Of a DNA stretch of 64,000 bases, positions 1-13,185 are shown one piece after another. A model generated the notes under the pieces. The model was not told where the DNA came from. It saw only the letters and a program-made list of their open reading frames with translations, and ran no database searches. The position numbers and the translations under genes were made by a program. The stretch covers positions 468,392,744 through 468,456,743 of the forward strand of contig CM042697.1 of the NCBI GenBank assembly GCA_023614405.1. Direction: 5' to 3'. Position 1 is the stretch's first letter. Each line of letters opens with the position of its first letter. This stretch comes from Avena insularis (Eukaryota; Streptophyta; Magnoliopsida; Poales; Poaceae).

Positions 1-1172
1 TATGCAAATTCACTTTGATTTAATTTATGATAAATAGTGTTCAACTTTTAATCATATTGCCGTTGAACTCCCACTTAAAACAATATCCCTCACATTGTTT
101 TAGTGATCACACGAACCAAATCCACCACATCAAAACCGATCATCACGAGAGTTGATGTAGCTTCAATGGCGAACAATCATCATGTTCATCATATCTACTA
201 TATGACTCATGCTTTACCTTTCGGTGATCCGTGTTCCGAGACCATGTCTGTACATGCTAGGCTCGTCAAGATTAAACCTTAGCTTCTGCATGAGCAAATC
301 TGGCTTGCTCACGTTGTATACACTCGCAGAATCTAACACACCCGATCATCACGTGGTGCTTCGAAACAACGAGATTTAGCAACGGTGCTTACTAAGGATG
401 AACACTTTAAAACTTGAAATTGTGTGCTTGAGGGATCATCTTATAATGCTACCGTCGTAAACTAAGCAATACAGGATGCATAAAAGGATTAACATCACAT
501 GCAATTCATAATATGTGATATGATATGGCATTTCTTCTTTGTGCTTTCGATCTCCATCTTCAAGCACGAACATGATCTCCATCATCACCGGCATTGCATC
601 AAGGTCAATGATGCTGCTCCATGGTTGTCTTCCACCAGCTTCAACTATTACAACTACTTTGAATAGACACGCGGGTCTTAACAAAATATAAAGACAACCA
701 TATGGCTCCTGCCGGTTGCCAACTTACAATAAGGAACATTGCATACATCATATATAATCACAATCATGGCCATATCACATCACAGCACACCCTGCAAAAC
801 AAAGTTAGACGCCTCTAATTTTCTTTGCATGTTTTACGTGGTTTGGGGCTTTCAATAAGTGTCGTTCTAACTTACGAACAAGAACCACAACATTGATACT
901 AGTATTGTCAATCACCCGTTGTAAATTGAATCTTAACTATGTTGGGAGAAACAGGCACCCGCAAAGCCACTTATGCAATACAAGTTGCATGTCAAGCGTG
1001 GAGCAAGTCTCATGAACAATGGCATGTAAGGTTAGCCTGGGCCGCTTCATCCCACCATCCCGCAAGATGTAAAGTACACAAAAAGCAATCGACAACAAAA
1101 GCATCAACGCCCACAATGACCATTGTGTTCTACTCGTCTGAGATCTACATATAGACACGGCTCGATACCCTT
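1..1172 (-). mobile_element. Copia retrotransposon interior, leader part (continues off left edge)
   Basis: This stretch is nearly identical to 8164-9335, which is the leader of the second copia element. On the minus strand it lies directly downstream of the LTR at 1173-3066, so it is the start of that element's interior. The degraded primer-binding site is next to the LTR (ggctcgatacc at about 1159-1169). No open frame is seen. The rest of the element lies left of the window. Confidence 0.8.
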
Positions 1173-3066
1173 TGTGGGGTTCGTAGCATGGAAAACAAAA
1201 ATTCTACCGCATGCACAAACAAGCCAAGATCTATCTACTAGATTGTAGCAACGAGTCGATAGAGGAACTCACCCTCGAAGATTCCAGCGGTTAACGAGCA
1301 GATTCTCGTGGGTGATGTAGTCGACACTTGCCGATCTCAAGATCGCGTAGACGATCCTTCCGGCCATGCGTTAAGAGCGCTTCCGATCGGTCACACGCTC
1401 AAGATCGATGAAGACCTTCCTCTCCCTTGTTCCAGCAGCAGCGGAGGTTGTAGCACTCTCCTCGCGATTCGTGACCTGACGGCGTGGTACCGGAAGTAGA
1501 GGGGAGATCTCGCAGGGCTTCGCCTTAAGCCGGAGCGAGTATGGTGGACTATGAGAGAGCCCTCGGTGTTCTAGGGTTTAGACACACCAAGGAGGGGGTG
1601 CTAGAGCCGGCGGCTAGGGCTTGGAGGTGCCCAAGTCGGCTGGGGAGAAACCCTAGGCGGCGGCTATGGTGGCGGCTAGGGTTAGGTTTAGAGGGGGCAA
1701 TCTTGTGTGCTAGGAGGGGAGCCCTGCCCCTCCTCTTATAGGAGGGAGGCGCCAGCCAAGGGGAGGGGAATCCCTCCCCAACTCGGATCCCAAGTGGGTC
1801 GGCGGTGGAGGAGGTACTCCTCCCCAACTCGGTTTCCACCTCCCTCTCCACTTCCCAAAAATAGCCGTTTGACTTTCAAACTTGGCGTTTGACTTTTCAA
1901 ACTAGGATTTGAATAAACCCTCTATTTTGTTCAGCGATGACACCGAGTACGTGATGCAATCATACCAACTTGATATAACACATTCATGTACCCTTCCCCT
2001 CCGAAGTGTCGGACATTCCGGAACCTTCTAGAACATTCCCGATGAAAACACCGGAACCATTCTCCAACTCCGAAACGGGACTTTCCTTATATGAATCTTA
2101 TTCTCCGGACCATTCCGGATCTCCTCGTGATATCCCGAATCCCATTCGAGACTCCGAACAACATTCGGTCTCTTTCTCATCATTCCATAACTACTCAACA
2201 ACATCGAATCCTTAAGTGTGTCTCCCTACGGTTCGTGAATTATGCGGACATGATCGAGACACTTCTCCGAACAATAACCAATAGAGGAATTTGGAAATTC
2301 ATATGGCTCCCACATATTCTACGATTACTTTGCGATCGAATGAACCACTCACATACGATACCAATTTCCCTTTGTCTCACGATAGTTTACTTATCTGAGG
2401 TTTTGATCGTCGGTATCTCTGCATACCTAGTTCAACCTCGTTACCGATAAGTACTCTTTTCTCGTTCCCGTGGTATGTGATCCCTTGTGAGCCAGTCACA
2501 TGATTGCAAGCTAATTGGATGACATTCCACCGAGAGGGCCTAGAGTATATCTATCCGTCATATGGATGGACAAATCCCACTCCTGATCCATGTGTCTCAA
2601 CCCATACTTTCCGAACACTCAATGCCATCTTTATAGCCACCCAGTTACGGTGTGGTGTTTGATGTCATCAAAGCATCCTTCCGGTGATGGTGATAAGCAT
2701 GATCTCATGGTCGAAGGAATTAGGTTACTATGTATCAGAAAGCTTATAGCAAATGAACTATATTAAATGACTTGATATTTATGCTACGCTTTAACTATAG
2801 GAGTATGTCCATCACATCATTCTCTAATGATATGACCCTGTTGTTAATAACATCTCTATGTTCATGATTAGGAAACCATGATCATATATTAACCAACAAG
2901 CTAGTTTAACAAGAGGCTTTACTAGGGACTGTTTTATGTTTACAAATCACACAAGTATTAATGTTTCCTATTAATACAATTATAGCATGGTATGTAAACA
3001 TTTATCATAAGTATGAAGATATAATAATAACCACTTTATTATTGCCTCTTGGGCATATCTCCAACA
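1173..3066 (-). repeat. Copia 5' LTR (BARE/Angela-type), inner element
   Basis: On the minus strand it starts TGTTGGAGATATGCCC, the hallmark of the BARE/WIS/Angela group, and on the plus strand it begins TGTGGGGTTCG next to a degraded iMet-type primer site. It is about 1.89 kb. It aligns end to end with 9336-11225 but differs more from that copy than the truncated LTR at 3067-4346 does, so it belongs to a separate insertion. It abuts the truncated LTR directly at 3066/3067. Short open frames inside it are not real genes. Confidence 0.85.
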
Positions 3067-4346
3067 CTCGGATCCCAAGTGGGCCGGCGGTGGAGGAGGG
3101 ACTCCTCCCCAACTGGGTTTCCACTTCCCCTCCACTTTCCAAAATAGCCGTTTGACTTTTCAAATTGGCGTTTGACTTTTCAAACCAGGATTTGATTAAA
3201 CCCTTTATTTTGTTCAGCGATGACACTTAGTACATGATGCAATCATTCCAACTTGGTATGACACATTCATGTACCCTTCCCCTCCGGAGTGCCGGACATT
3301 CCGGAACTTTCTAGAACATTCCCGATGAAAACACCGGAACCATTCTTCAACCCCGAAACAGGACTTTCCTTATATGAATCTTATTCTCTGGACCATTCCG
3401 GATCTCCTCGTGATATTCCGGATCCCATCCGAGACTCCGAACAACATTCGGTCTCTTACTCATCATTCCATAACTACTCAACAACATCGAATCCTTAAGT
3501 GTGTCTCCCTACGGTTCGTGAATTACGCGGACATGATCGAGACACTTCTTCGATCAATAACCAATAGAGGAATCTGGAAATTCATATGGCTCCCACATAT
3601 TTCTACGATTACTTTGCGATCGAATGAACCACTTACATACGATACCAATTTCCCTTTGTCTCACGATAGTTTACTTATCCGAGGTTTTGATCGTCGGTAT
3701 CTCTGCATACCTAGTTCAACCTCGTTACCGACAAGTACTCTTTTCGCTCCGTGGTATGTGATCCCTTGTGAGCCAGTCACATGCTTGCAAGCTAATTGGA
3801 TGACATTCCACCGAGAGGCCCAGAGTATATTTATCCGTCATATGGATGGACAAATCCCACTCTTGATCCATGTGTCTCAACCCATACTTTCCGAACACTC
3901 AATGCCATCTTTATTGCCACCCAGTTACGGAGTGGTGTTTGATGTCATCAAAGCATCCTTCCGGTGATGGTGATAAGCATGATCTCATGGTCGAAGGAAT
4001 TAGGTTACTATGTATCAGAAAGCTTATAGCAAATGAACTATATTAAATGACTTGATCTTTATGCTACGCTTAACTATAGGAGTATGTCCATCACATCATT
4101 CTCCTAATGATATGACCCTGTTGTTAATAACATCTCTATGTTCATGATCAGGAAACCATGATCATATATTAACCAACAAGCTAGTTTAACAAGAGGCTTT
4201 ACTAGGGACTCTTTTATGTTTACAAATCACACAAGTATTAATGTTTCCTGTTAATACAATTATAGCATGGTATGTAAACATTTATCATAAGTATGAAGAT
4301 ATGATAATAACCACTTTATTATTGCCTCTTGGGCATATCTCCAACA
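3067..4346 (-). repeat. Truncated copia 3' LTR of the outer element
   Basis: This aligns with 9961-11225, that is the first two thirds of the LTR in minus-strand order, and ends at ccaaca beside the polypurine tract. The missing third is expected on the far side of the inner copy, left of the window, because the inner LTR begins exactly here. By eye about 14 substitutions and a few indels separate it from 9961-11225, so these two look like the LTR pair of one element. Confidence 0.8.
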
Positions 4347-4359
4347 GTCTCCCACTTGT
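4347..4359 (-). other. Copia polypurine tract
   Basis: The minus strand reads acaagtgggagac directly before TGTTGG of the 3' LTR. This is the usual plus-strand priming site of the BARE/Angela group and fixes the element orientation as minus. Confidence 0.85.
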
Positions 4360-4664
4360 ACTAGAGTCAACAATCTAGTTTCAAACCTTTGTGTATTCAA
4401 TACCTATGGCTTTCCGGTGTTGTATGTACACGATTGTTAGTGGTCAACTGATCTCCGGATCTGACACTTCCAGGTCCGTGTGTAATTGTATGTCTTTGCG
4501 TCTCTACGCATCACTCATTCTCTAATGAGATGGCTTTGTATAATTTTGGTCCTTTGGTGAGACCTTTAGTTCTTTGGGGTTAAAACATGTTGATAATATT
4601 GTCGTACAATATATCTTCATAGTATTATCCCGCTGTGAACTACACCTAGTTTGATAACAAACTA

Positions 4665-4712
4665 CCTGACACAAATGCCCTCTTTAGCTGCTATTATAGC
4701 AGTCATATACTT
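4665..4712 (-). pseudogene. Copia pol remnant (RNase H end)
   Basis: Sixteen codons on the minus strand read KYMTAIIAAKEGICVR, which resembles the conserved 'EYIAASEAAKEA-W' motif near the C-terminus of copia pol. It lies about 320 bp from the 3' LTR, where that motif normally sits. The flanking sequence is out of frame or interrupted by stops. Only a fragment is recognisable. Confidence 0.6.
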
Positions 4713-7700
4713 AGCCTTTTGTTGTAGTATCTGTCACAATGTCTTAACTTTGGAACTCATCAAAATCCATTATGGAACTTACTTTCCATTTTATTGTGCC
4801 ACCCTTAGTTTAGATTGAGATAAACTTAATTTGTACTTTGTGGAAAAACTAGTATCAATGTAATACTTTTACAATGAACTAACCATCTATTTGCCACTTC
4901 TACAAAATAATATATTCTTATTTCTTTTACAAGATCATAAGAATATCTTTACTATTGTCCAATAATCATCTTATGAATCATTCTGGTATATGCTCATAAC
5001 ATTTAGAGCATAGGACATATCTGGATTTGTACATCACGATGATTGATAAAATACTCTTTGTGATTTTATACATCAAGTATCAATCTATACTTGAATCTTA
5101 GTTTCACTTACCAAATGTCAATACACTTGAATATATCATCAATATTGAACTCATTCAATCCTTTTACGTATGACAAGAACCTTTCTTGTAGTTTCTATAT
5201 TGAACGCATTCAATATATCATCTATGTACTTTCGGCACAACCATATTAGTGTCTATTGATGCCAAATATTTGGGTTTTGCCTAAGTCTTTCATCGGGATG
5301 AAATTCTTAATATGTGTTAATAAAAGATACATCATTTCCAATCAACAATATGTCTTCCACATAATGTATTAGAAACATGTCTTAGCGCTCCCACTTAATT
5401 TCTTGCAAATGCAAGCATCTTCATCGTCTCCGACGAATTTAAACTCCTTTAACAGTTTCATCATAGTGAAGATTCCAACTCCGCAATACTTACTTCAACC
5501 ATTGAAGTTTGCATATGCATTTAGCATCCTTTGTATTAACAAAACCCTTTGGACCGTGTCATGCACACGTCCTAGGTAACCCTTCTATTAGAAGAACTTG
5601 TTTTGTTTATCCAACACATAACAAAATTATATGTCGTGGTTGCTACATTAATCCGTCTAGACTAAATATCGCTATGAAAGATCAAATCTTGTCATAGTCA
5701 ACCTTTGAACATTGTTGTGAACTCTTTCCCAACATGTCGACCATTTCATAGATGCGAAACATCCATGTCTATTTCTTTATAGATCCAAATATGACTGTAA
5801 GGTCTTGTACCTTTCTAGAGGGTCTTTCAAGTTCAAAACTTGATCTCTCGTATATGGAACTATCACGGATTTTATGGCTTCAAGCCATTAGACGGAGTCA
5901 GGGCCCATCATCGCTTCTTTGCATGTAGTATGTTCATTATTCTCAAATAATGATTCAACCCTCAAATCTTGGTGTTTGATTTTTTACTCGACCTACTTGG
6001 TTCAATAGAAACTTTGACCTTCGTAACCACAACCTTTGAGGCACGTGAGCCATGAGCATTGTTCTTTGCCTCCTAACACTTTTCGCTATGCAACTTTGCA
6101 CATATAGCTAACGTTCTTTTAACCTTATCAAAGTTCTATTGTCCTCCCACTCATCTTTTCACGAAATTTTCTTCTCAAAGAAACTTGACGTTCTAAGTGA
6201 CAAACACTTTTGTCTCCGGTGTTATGGAGGAATACTTAACAGTAATACAAAGACAGGTTCATCCGACTTTGGTTGCAAACATCTTTCTTATGCACAGCAT
6301 ACCAATGTTTAAGAAAGGACTACTTGGGTTTTATCCCAAACCATAACTTTATATGGTGTCATTTCAACGGATTATGATGAAGCTCTTTTCAGTGGAAAAA
6401 CGATAATCTCTAAAGCTTTTAATCTTTAAAATATAATGGCAGTTTTTATGAATTACACCTTTGATCTTACCATGTCAAACAAGTTTTAATTACATATCTC
6501 GAACGCTCCATACTTTTTTGGTGTTTCGGGAAATGCAAATCCACGGAACGATTCCTTAAATCTTAGGTATTATGCTAAACTTGTAACTCAAATATCTTCC
6601 TTTATGATCTTATCATAAACTATTTATATTCTTGTTATAATGATTTTGCACTTCATCTTGAAAGTCTTTGAACTTTTCAAACGTTTCATACTTCATCCTT
6701 ATTAAGTAAATATTCATATATTCACTCAAATTTTCGGAGAAAGCATATGAAGTTGAAATCCATCGCTCTTGACTATACATAATGGACGTCATACAACAAT
6801 ATATACAAGTTCCAATAAGCTAGTCATTCGTTCCCTTTTGGCCTATGAACGAAGTTTTAATTATCTCTAGGAAAGTTTCACAAGCGTCATTTGATCAAAA
6901 ATCAAAAGACTCCAAAATTCCATCCACATGGAGTTTCTTCATGTTTTCTTTCCAATATAATTTAAACGGCGATGTCACTTCCTAAGTGATCTTTCAATCA
7001 ATTTGTCTTTCAACATTTTTAGCACTAGTTTTATGGATGTGATTTCTCCAACGAGATTTGTGAATCATCCATCTTTTATGAATTATGGCAATTATTTGAA
7101 CAACCCTTTTGTTCTCATAATACCTGATAAAACAAATCTTGAAGATAAGCTTTGACGTTTAACGAGCAACACAATAACCCTTTATTTGTTCTCGATGAAC
7201 ATCATCACATATTATTTTGCTAGTTACTTAGGCCATTGTAGTTCATGAATTGTGTTGTTTCGTATGACGATTCACACCAACAAATTCAGTATCAAATACT
7301 TAAGAACCACATTGTTTAATAAGCAAAGAATATAGCCATAACATGTATATCATCTATATACTTAAACTGAACAATTCTAGTCTTTTCTTTTCTGCCATAT
7401 ATTTATGAGATTCTCTTTCAGTATTCTCTTTTGAAAGAATCTATCAACATCAATAGTGGAGCCATACATATGACACATAGTCCAAAGCGTGTATAATTAA
7501 ATACCAATGTCTTTGGACTTTCACTTTGAAGTAGATCACCATCATCAAATGTTTGGTATGCTTTCAAATTCCATTCTTTAGTAATCTCTTGGTGTGGTAA
7601 ATATTTTACCTACATCAAATATTCACCCTTATCATGGAATTATTCATGATTAAGCTACTTTTAGCTTATAAAGATGAATCGCGAGTATAATGTTGTTCTC

Positions 7701-9335
7701 CAAAACATTTTGGTGGATTAGGACAACTAGTGTCTCCAACCTTTTGCAAATTCTCATCAAATATGAGAACATGACTTTTGCCATATTATACTCTATCATG
7801 TTGTAACCAAATCTTCATTTCAGATATCACAATATCCTCCACACATCATGGTTTCTGAAACAACTCTTTCAGATCCTAGATAACCTTGATATTAATACAA
7901 TCCTTTAAATATCAAGAATCATGGAGACAAACATGATACTCATACACTAACTCTTGGAATTGTCACTCTTGTTTTAATACCAATTATTAAACTTCATGGA
8001 GTAACCGGAACTTACTGAAAGTTTGCAATAGGACTTTTAAACTTTAGATTAACACTTCAAAACAATACGATACCAGTTCGTAAAGTAACTAACCAGAATT
8101 CTATAGTTCTATCATCTCAATTAAAACTAAGCGCAAGGTGGTAAACGGATGCCAATGACTACAACAATTATGCAAATTCACTTTGATTTAATTTATGATA
8201 AATAGTGTTCAACTTTTAATCATATTTCCGTTGAACTCCCACTCAAAACAATATCCCTCACATTGTTTTAGTGATCACACGAACCAAATCCACCACATCA
8301 AAACCGATCATCACGAGAGTTGATGTAGCTTCAATGGCGAACAATCATCATGTTCATCATATCTACTATATGACTCATGCTTTACCTTTCGGTGATCCGT
8401 GTTTCGAGACCATGTCTGTACATGCTAGGCTCGTCAAGATCAAACCTTAGCTTCCGCATGAGCAAATCTGGCTTGCTCACGTTGTATACACTCGCAGAAT
8501 CTAACACACCCGATCATCACGTGGTGCTTCGAAACAACGAGCTTTAGCAACGGTGCTTACTAAGGATGAACACTTTAAAACTTGAAATTGTGTGCTTGAG
8601 GGATCATCTTATAATGCTACGTGAACTAAGCAATACAAGATGCATAAAGGATTAACATCACATGCAATTCATAATATGTGATATGATATGGCCTTTCTTC
8701 TTGTGCTTCCGATCTCCATCTTCAAGCACGAACATGATCTCCATCATCACCGGTGTGGCGTCAAGGTCAATGGCGCCGCTTCATGGTTGTATTCCACCAG
8801 CATCAACTATTACAACTACTTTGAATAGACACGCGGGTCTTAACAGAATTTAAATACAACCATATGGCTCCTGCCGGTTGCCAACTTACAATAAGGAACA
8901 TTGCATACATCATATATAATCACAATCATGGCCATATCACATCACAGCACACCCCTGCAAAACAAAGTTAGACGCCTCTAATTTTCTTTGCATGTTTTAC
9001 GTGGTTTGGGGCTTTCAATAAGTGTCGTTCTAACTTACGAACAAGAACCACAACATTGATACTAGTATTGTCAATCACCCGTTGTAAATTGAATCTTAAC
9101 TATGTTGGGAGAAACAGGCACCCGCAAAGCCACTTATGCAATACAAGTTGCATGTCAAGCGTGGAGCAAGTCTCATGAACGATGTCATGTAAGGTTAGCC
9201 CGGGCCGCTTCATCCCACAATCCCGCAAGATGCAAAGTACACAAGAAGCAATCGACAACAAAAGAATCAACGCCCACAATTACCATTGTGTTCTACTCGT
9301 GCAACAGATCTACATATAGACACGGCTCGATACCC

Positions 9336-11225
9336 TTAGGGGTTCGTAGCATGGAAAACAAAAAATTCTACCGCATGCACACAAACAAGCCAAGATCTAT
9401 CTACTAGATTGTAGCAACGAGTCGATAGAGGAACTCACCCTCGAAGATTCCAGCGGTTAACGAGAGCGATTCGTGGGTGATGTAGTCGTACACTTGCAGA
9501 TCTCAAGATCGCGTAGACGATCCTTCCGGCTGCGTTCGGCAGCGCTCATGATCGGTCACACGTTGGGTACTGATGAAGACCTTCCTCTCCCTTGTTCCAG
9601 CGGCGGAGGTTGTAGCACTCTCCTCGCGATTCCGCAGCACGACGGGTGTGGTACCGAAGTAGAGGGAGATCTCGAGGCTTAAGCCGGAGGCGAGTATGGT
9701 GGACTATGAGAGCCCTCGGTGTTCTAGGGTTTAGACACACCAAGGAGGGGTGCTAGGGCCAAGGCTAGGGCTTGGAGGTGCCCAAGTCGGCTGGGGAGAA
9801 ACCCTAGGCGGCAGCTATGGTGGTAGCGGCTAGGGTTAGGTTTAGAGGGCAATCTTGTGCTGGGAGGGAGCCTGCCCCTCCTCTTATAGGAGGAGGCGCC
9901 CGGCCAAGGGGGGGAAATCTCCCCCCTTGATCCCCAGGCCGGTAGGAGGATCCCTCCCCAACTCGGATCCCAAGTGGGCCGGCGGTGGAGGAGGGACTCC
10001 TCCCCAACTCGGTTTCCACTTCCCCTCCACTTTCCAAAATAGCCGTTTGACTTTTCAAACCAGGATTTGATTAAACCCTTTATTTTGTTCAGCGATGACA
10101 CTTAGTACATTATGCAATCATTCCAACTTGGTATGACACATTCATGTACCCTTCCCCTCCGGAGTGCCGGACATTCCGGAACTTTCTAGAACATTCCCGA
10201 TGAAAACACCGGAACCATTCTTCAACCCCGAAACAGGACTTTCCTTATATGAATCTTATTCTCCGGACCATTCCGGATCTCCTCGTGATATCCCGGATCC
10301 CATCCGAGACTCCGAACAACATTCAGTCTCTTACTCATCATTCCATAACTACTCAACAACATCGAATCCTTAAGTGTGTCTCCCTACGGTTCGTGAATTA
10401 CGCGGACATGATCGAGACACTTCTTTGATCAATAACCAATAGAGGAATCTGGAAATTCATATGGCTCCCACATATTTCTACGATTACTTTGCGATCGAAT
10501 GAACCACTTACATACGATACCAATTTCCCTTTGTCTCATGATAGTTTACTTATCCGAGGTTTTGATCGTAGGTATCTCTGCATACCTAGTTCAACCTTGT
10601 TACCGACAAGTACTCTTTTCTCGTTCCTGTGGTATGTGATCCCTTGTGAGCCAGTCACATGCTTGCAAGCTAATTGGATGACATTCCACCGAGAGGGCCC
10701 AGAGTATATCTATCTGTCATATGGATGGACAAATCCCACTCTTGATCCATGTGTCTCAACCCATACTTTCCGAACACTCAATGCCATCTTTATAGCCACC
10801 CAGTTACGGAGTGGTGTTTGATGTCATCAAAGCATCCTTCCGGTGATGGTGATAAGCATGATCTCATGGTCGAAGGAATTAGGTTACTATGTATCAGAAA
10901 GCTTATAGCAAATGAACTATATTAAATGACTTGATCTTTATGCTACGCTTAACTATAGGAGTATGTCCATCACATCATTCTCCTAATGATATGACCCTGT
11001 TGTTAATAACATCTCTATGTTCATGATCAGGAAACCATGATCATATATTAACCAACAAGCTAGTTTAACAAGAGGCTTTACTAGGGACTCTTTTATGTTT
11101 ACAAATCACACAAGTATTAATGTTTCCTGTTAATACAATTATAGCATGGTATGTAAACATTTATCATAAGTATGAAGATATGATAATAACCACTTTATTA
11201 TTGCCTCTTGGGCATATCTCCAACA
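9336..11225 (-). repeat. Copia 5' LTR of the outer element
   Basis: A complete LTR of about 1.89 kb, starting TGTTGGAGATATGCC on the minus strand at 11225 and ending beside the degraded primer-binding site. The flank at 11226-11230 (cgatg) should be the target-site duplication; its partner would be left of the window. It carries the same short spurious open frames as the other copies. Confidence 0.85.
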
Positions 11226-11604
11226 CGATGGTCTTCGTGTCGCGCGCAGGCGGTGGCGGACTAGTGGTCCGCGATCGATCGTCGAGAGGAGTCCTGCTGC
11301 GCTGAACCTGAATGATCCGATCCAGGGACAGAGGAAGCAATGCAGGGCCAGAAGCGATGGGCAGGGGAAAACAGAAACGACGCACTCTCGCAGGGGAAAA
11401 CAGAAACGACGTGTCAACGGGCCTGACGACCAGGGGAAAACGGAAAGGACGTGATGCTGCCACGCTAGTAATCCAGAATCCAAAGGTGTGTTGCTTCGAT
11501 CGTGTAGAGGCGGGACTCCGGACTCGGCCTCGGCGTCGATCGAGCGGAAGGAAAGGAAGATATGGCGTCGATCGAGCAGTTGCTTGTTATGATGTATAGT
11601 AGGG
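11226..11604. other. Unclassified GC-rich segment with a short tandem repeat
   Basis: Three copies of a roughly 40-bp unit beginning caggggaaaac occur at about 11352-11452. It lies between the copia LTR and a hAT terminus and may be interior sequence of that hAT element. No convincing coding region is seen. Confidence 0.4.
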
Positions 11605-11680
11605 TTACATTTTTTTGGGCCCCTAGATTTTTTGGGCCCGGGGCGGCTGCCCCGCAGGTCCCTCCCTAGGGCCGGCCCTG
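11605..11680. mobile_element. hAT element, right terminus
   Basis: The segment ends ...agggccggccctg, the inverse of CAGGGCCGGC, which is also the left terminus of the hAT element at 30206. The inner part (gggccc...tttttgggcccgggg) resembles the subterminal sequence of that element. It abuts block A exactly where the paralogue at 29535 continues uninterrupted (gccacgttg), which supports this boundary. The left terminus is not in the window, probably lost or displaced by the copia insertion. Confidence 0.6.
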
Positions 11681-11832
11681 GCCACGTTGTACATGTACTG
11701 CCCTGCCTAGCTTGTTTATAGGGGACCCTCCTCCACGAACCGAATGAGAAGGACGAAACTTCACAGTTCCGCTATGCTTAAGTTGTCAGTCAAGCGAAAT
11801 TAAGCAGCATGAGACAAAAAGGAAGTGGGAGA
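11681..11832. repeat. Block A, left part (paralogue of 29535-29590)
   Basis: The start gccacgttg and the end ggaagtgggaga match the paralogous segment starting at 29535. It is the host DNA into which the small CACTA element inserted. No coding function is assigned to this part. Confidence 0.6.
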
Positions 11833-11929
11833 CATTACTAAGAAAAACTTATCATTGGAGCGCACGTTTTGGATGCGTAACTGTTACTTCACCACTATTA
11901 TTTTTCCTGTGCCGCATATGTGAGATTTC

Positions 11930-11957
11930 TGTGGCGTATATTTTAATATGCGCCACA
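11930..11957. repeat. Subterminal hairpin module 1
   Basis: TGTGGCGTATA and TATGCGCCACA arms face each other across a short spacer. Related modules lie at 12529-12557, 12932-12959, 13033-13059, 13074-13102 and 13156-13185. Confidence 0.75.
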
Positions 11958-11989
11958 TTTTTTTGAATTAAAAAAAGGGGTGCCAGATC

Positions 11990-12470
11990 AAGCCGGAGGT
12001 GGGCGTCATCGGAGGAGAGGTGGATGAAGGAGGTGGTCACCAGAGGAGGGCTAGGTTGAAGGTGGGTGGAAGAGGAGGGGTCGCCGGAGGTGGTGGACGG
12101 AAGAGGAGGAGGCTGCCGGAGGTGGTGGCCGGAGGAGTAGGAGGCCACCGGTCGAGGAGAGGGTCGCCGGGGGTGGTGGAGGTGGTTGCCGAAGGTGGTG
12201 GTGGAGGAGGAGGAGGCCGTCGGAGGAGGAGGAGGAGGAGGAGGAGGTGGTCGCCTGAGGTGGTAGTGGTGGAGGAGGAGGTGGATGACGTGGTCGCCGA
12301 AGGTGGTGGAGGAGGAAGAGGAGTAGGTCACCAAGGTGGTGGAGGAGGATGCCATGGACGGAGGTGGAGGAGGAGGTCGCCGGAGAATGGAGAAGAAGAA
12401 GGGGAGGAACAAGGGGAGGAGAAGTTGAGAAGAAATAGAGGAGAAGTGGAGAAGTAAAGGGGGAGAAGGA
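11990..12470. repeat. GGA-rich purine tract
   Basis: Nearly half a kilobase is strongly purine-biased on the plus strand, with runs of gga/ggt triplets. It produces long low-complexity frames (glycine/arginine on plus, proline/serine on minus). These have no recognisable domain and no sign of being genes. Confidence 0.7.
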
Positions 12471-12528
12471 GAAAAGAGAGGGGAAAGGGTGCAGGCGGGA
12501 TTCAAAATTCGAATCTGCCCAACAATTC

Positions 12529-13185
12529 TGTGGCGCATGTTATCAAAATATGCCACATAATTGTCTCTCCCTTTTTATTTTTGTGCAGCAAAAAATCTTT
12601 TTAATAACTTTTTACTCTTTTTAAATTTGAGGATTATGTAAAATTTAAAACAACCTTTGGTGGTTGAATTCGGATGGTAAATTTTGAGACGGTCATTTTG
12701 ATAGGTTAAAAACATATTTCTGACATCATATACAAAAGTTATGGCCGTTTTATCATGTCATGACCTTTTTTTTTGCAAAATACATCGAAATTTATATTTT
12801 TCAATTTCTCCTACAACTATACCCTAAAATATAACTACATCTCAAAGGAATTATTTTTTAAATTTTTTATCATTTTTGTTTATCTTTTATAAAACTTTAA
12901 ATGCGATCTAGGGGATCTGTTTTCAATTTTCTATGGCGCATATATGTATATGCGCTAGAGAATCGTCACTTTCAACATATGCGCCACATAATTGTCTCCC
13001 CCTTAGTTGGTTGTGGGATCCATTAAATTTCTTCGGCGCATGGAAAAATATGTGCCACAGAAACACACATTTCTGTAGCATATATGAATTGCGTGCGCCA
13101 TATAATTGCCATATTTCTATGATGCATGGGCCCATATACGGCTAAGAGATAATTCTGTGAAGCATGCACTTTTATATGCGTCACA
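12529..13185. repeat. Subterminal hairpin modules 2-6
   Basis: Five imperfect inverted repeats (12529-12557, 12932-12959, 13033-13059, 13074-13102, 13156-13185) share arms close to TGTGGCGCAT and ATGCGCCACA. CACTA elements are known for subterminal repeats bound by the TNPA protein; that role here is inferred. Confidence 0.7.

Larger units (their letters stand above)
4347..9335 (-). mobile_element. Degenerate copia interior
   Basis: Five kilobases between the polypurine tract (4347) and the degraded primer site (about 9323-9334) carry no long open frame on either strand. One short clean stretch of reverse-transcriptase/RNase H-like coding remains at 4665-4712. The order LTR, primer site, interior, polypurine tract, LTR is complete, so this is a full-length but coding-dead element. 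The last 1.17 kb (8164-9335) repeats 1-1172. Confidence 0.75.

Noticed and set aside
3374..3967. 197-codon plus-strand frame in the copia LTR
   Set aside because: Within an LTR, antisense to the element, and broken in the other LTR copies.
11852..12556. 234-codon minus-strand proline/serine-rich open frame
   Set aside because: Low-complexity translation of the GGA tract, overlapped by a 152-codon plus frame, and lying inside a transposon.
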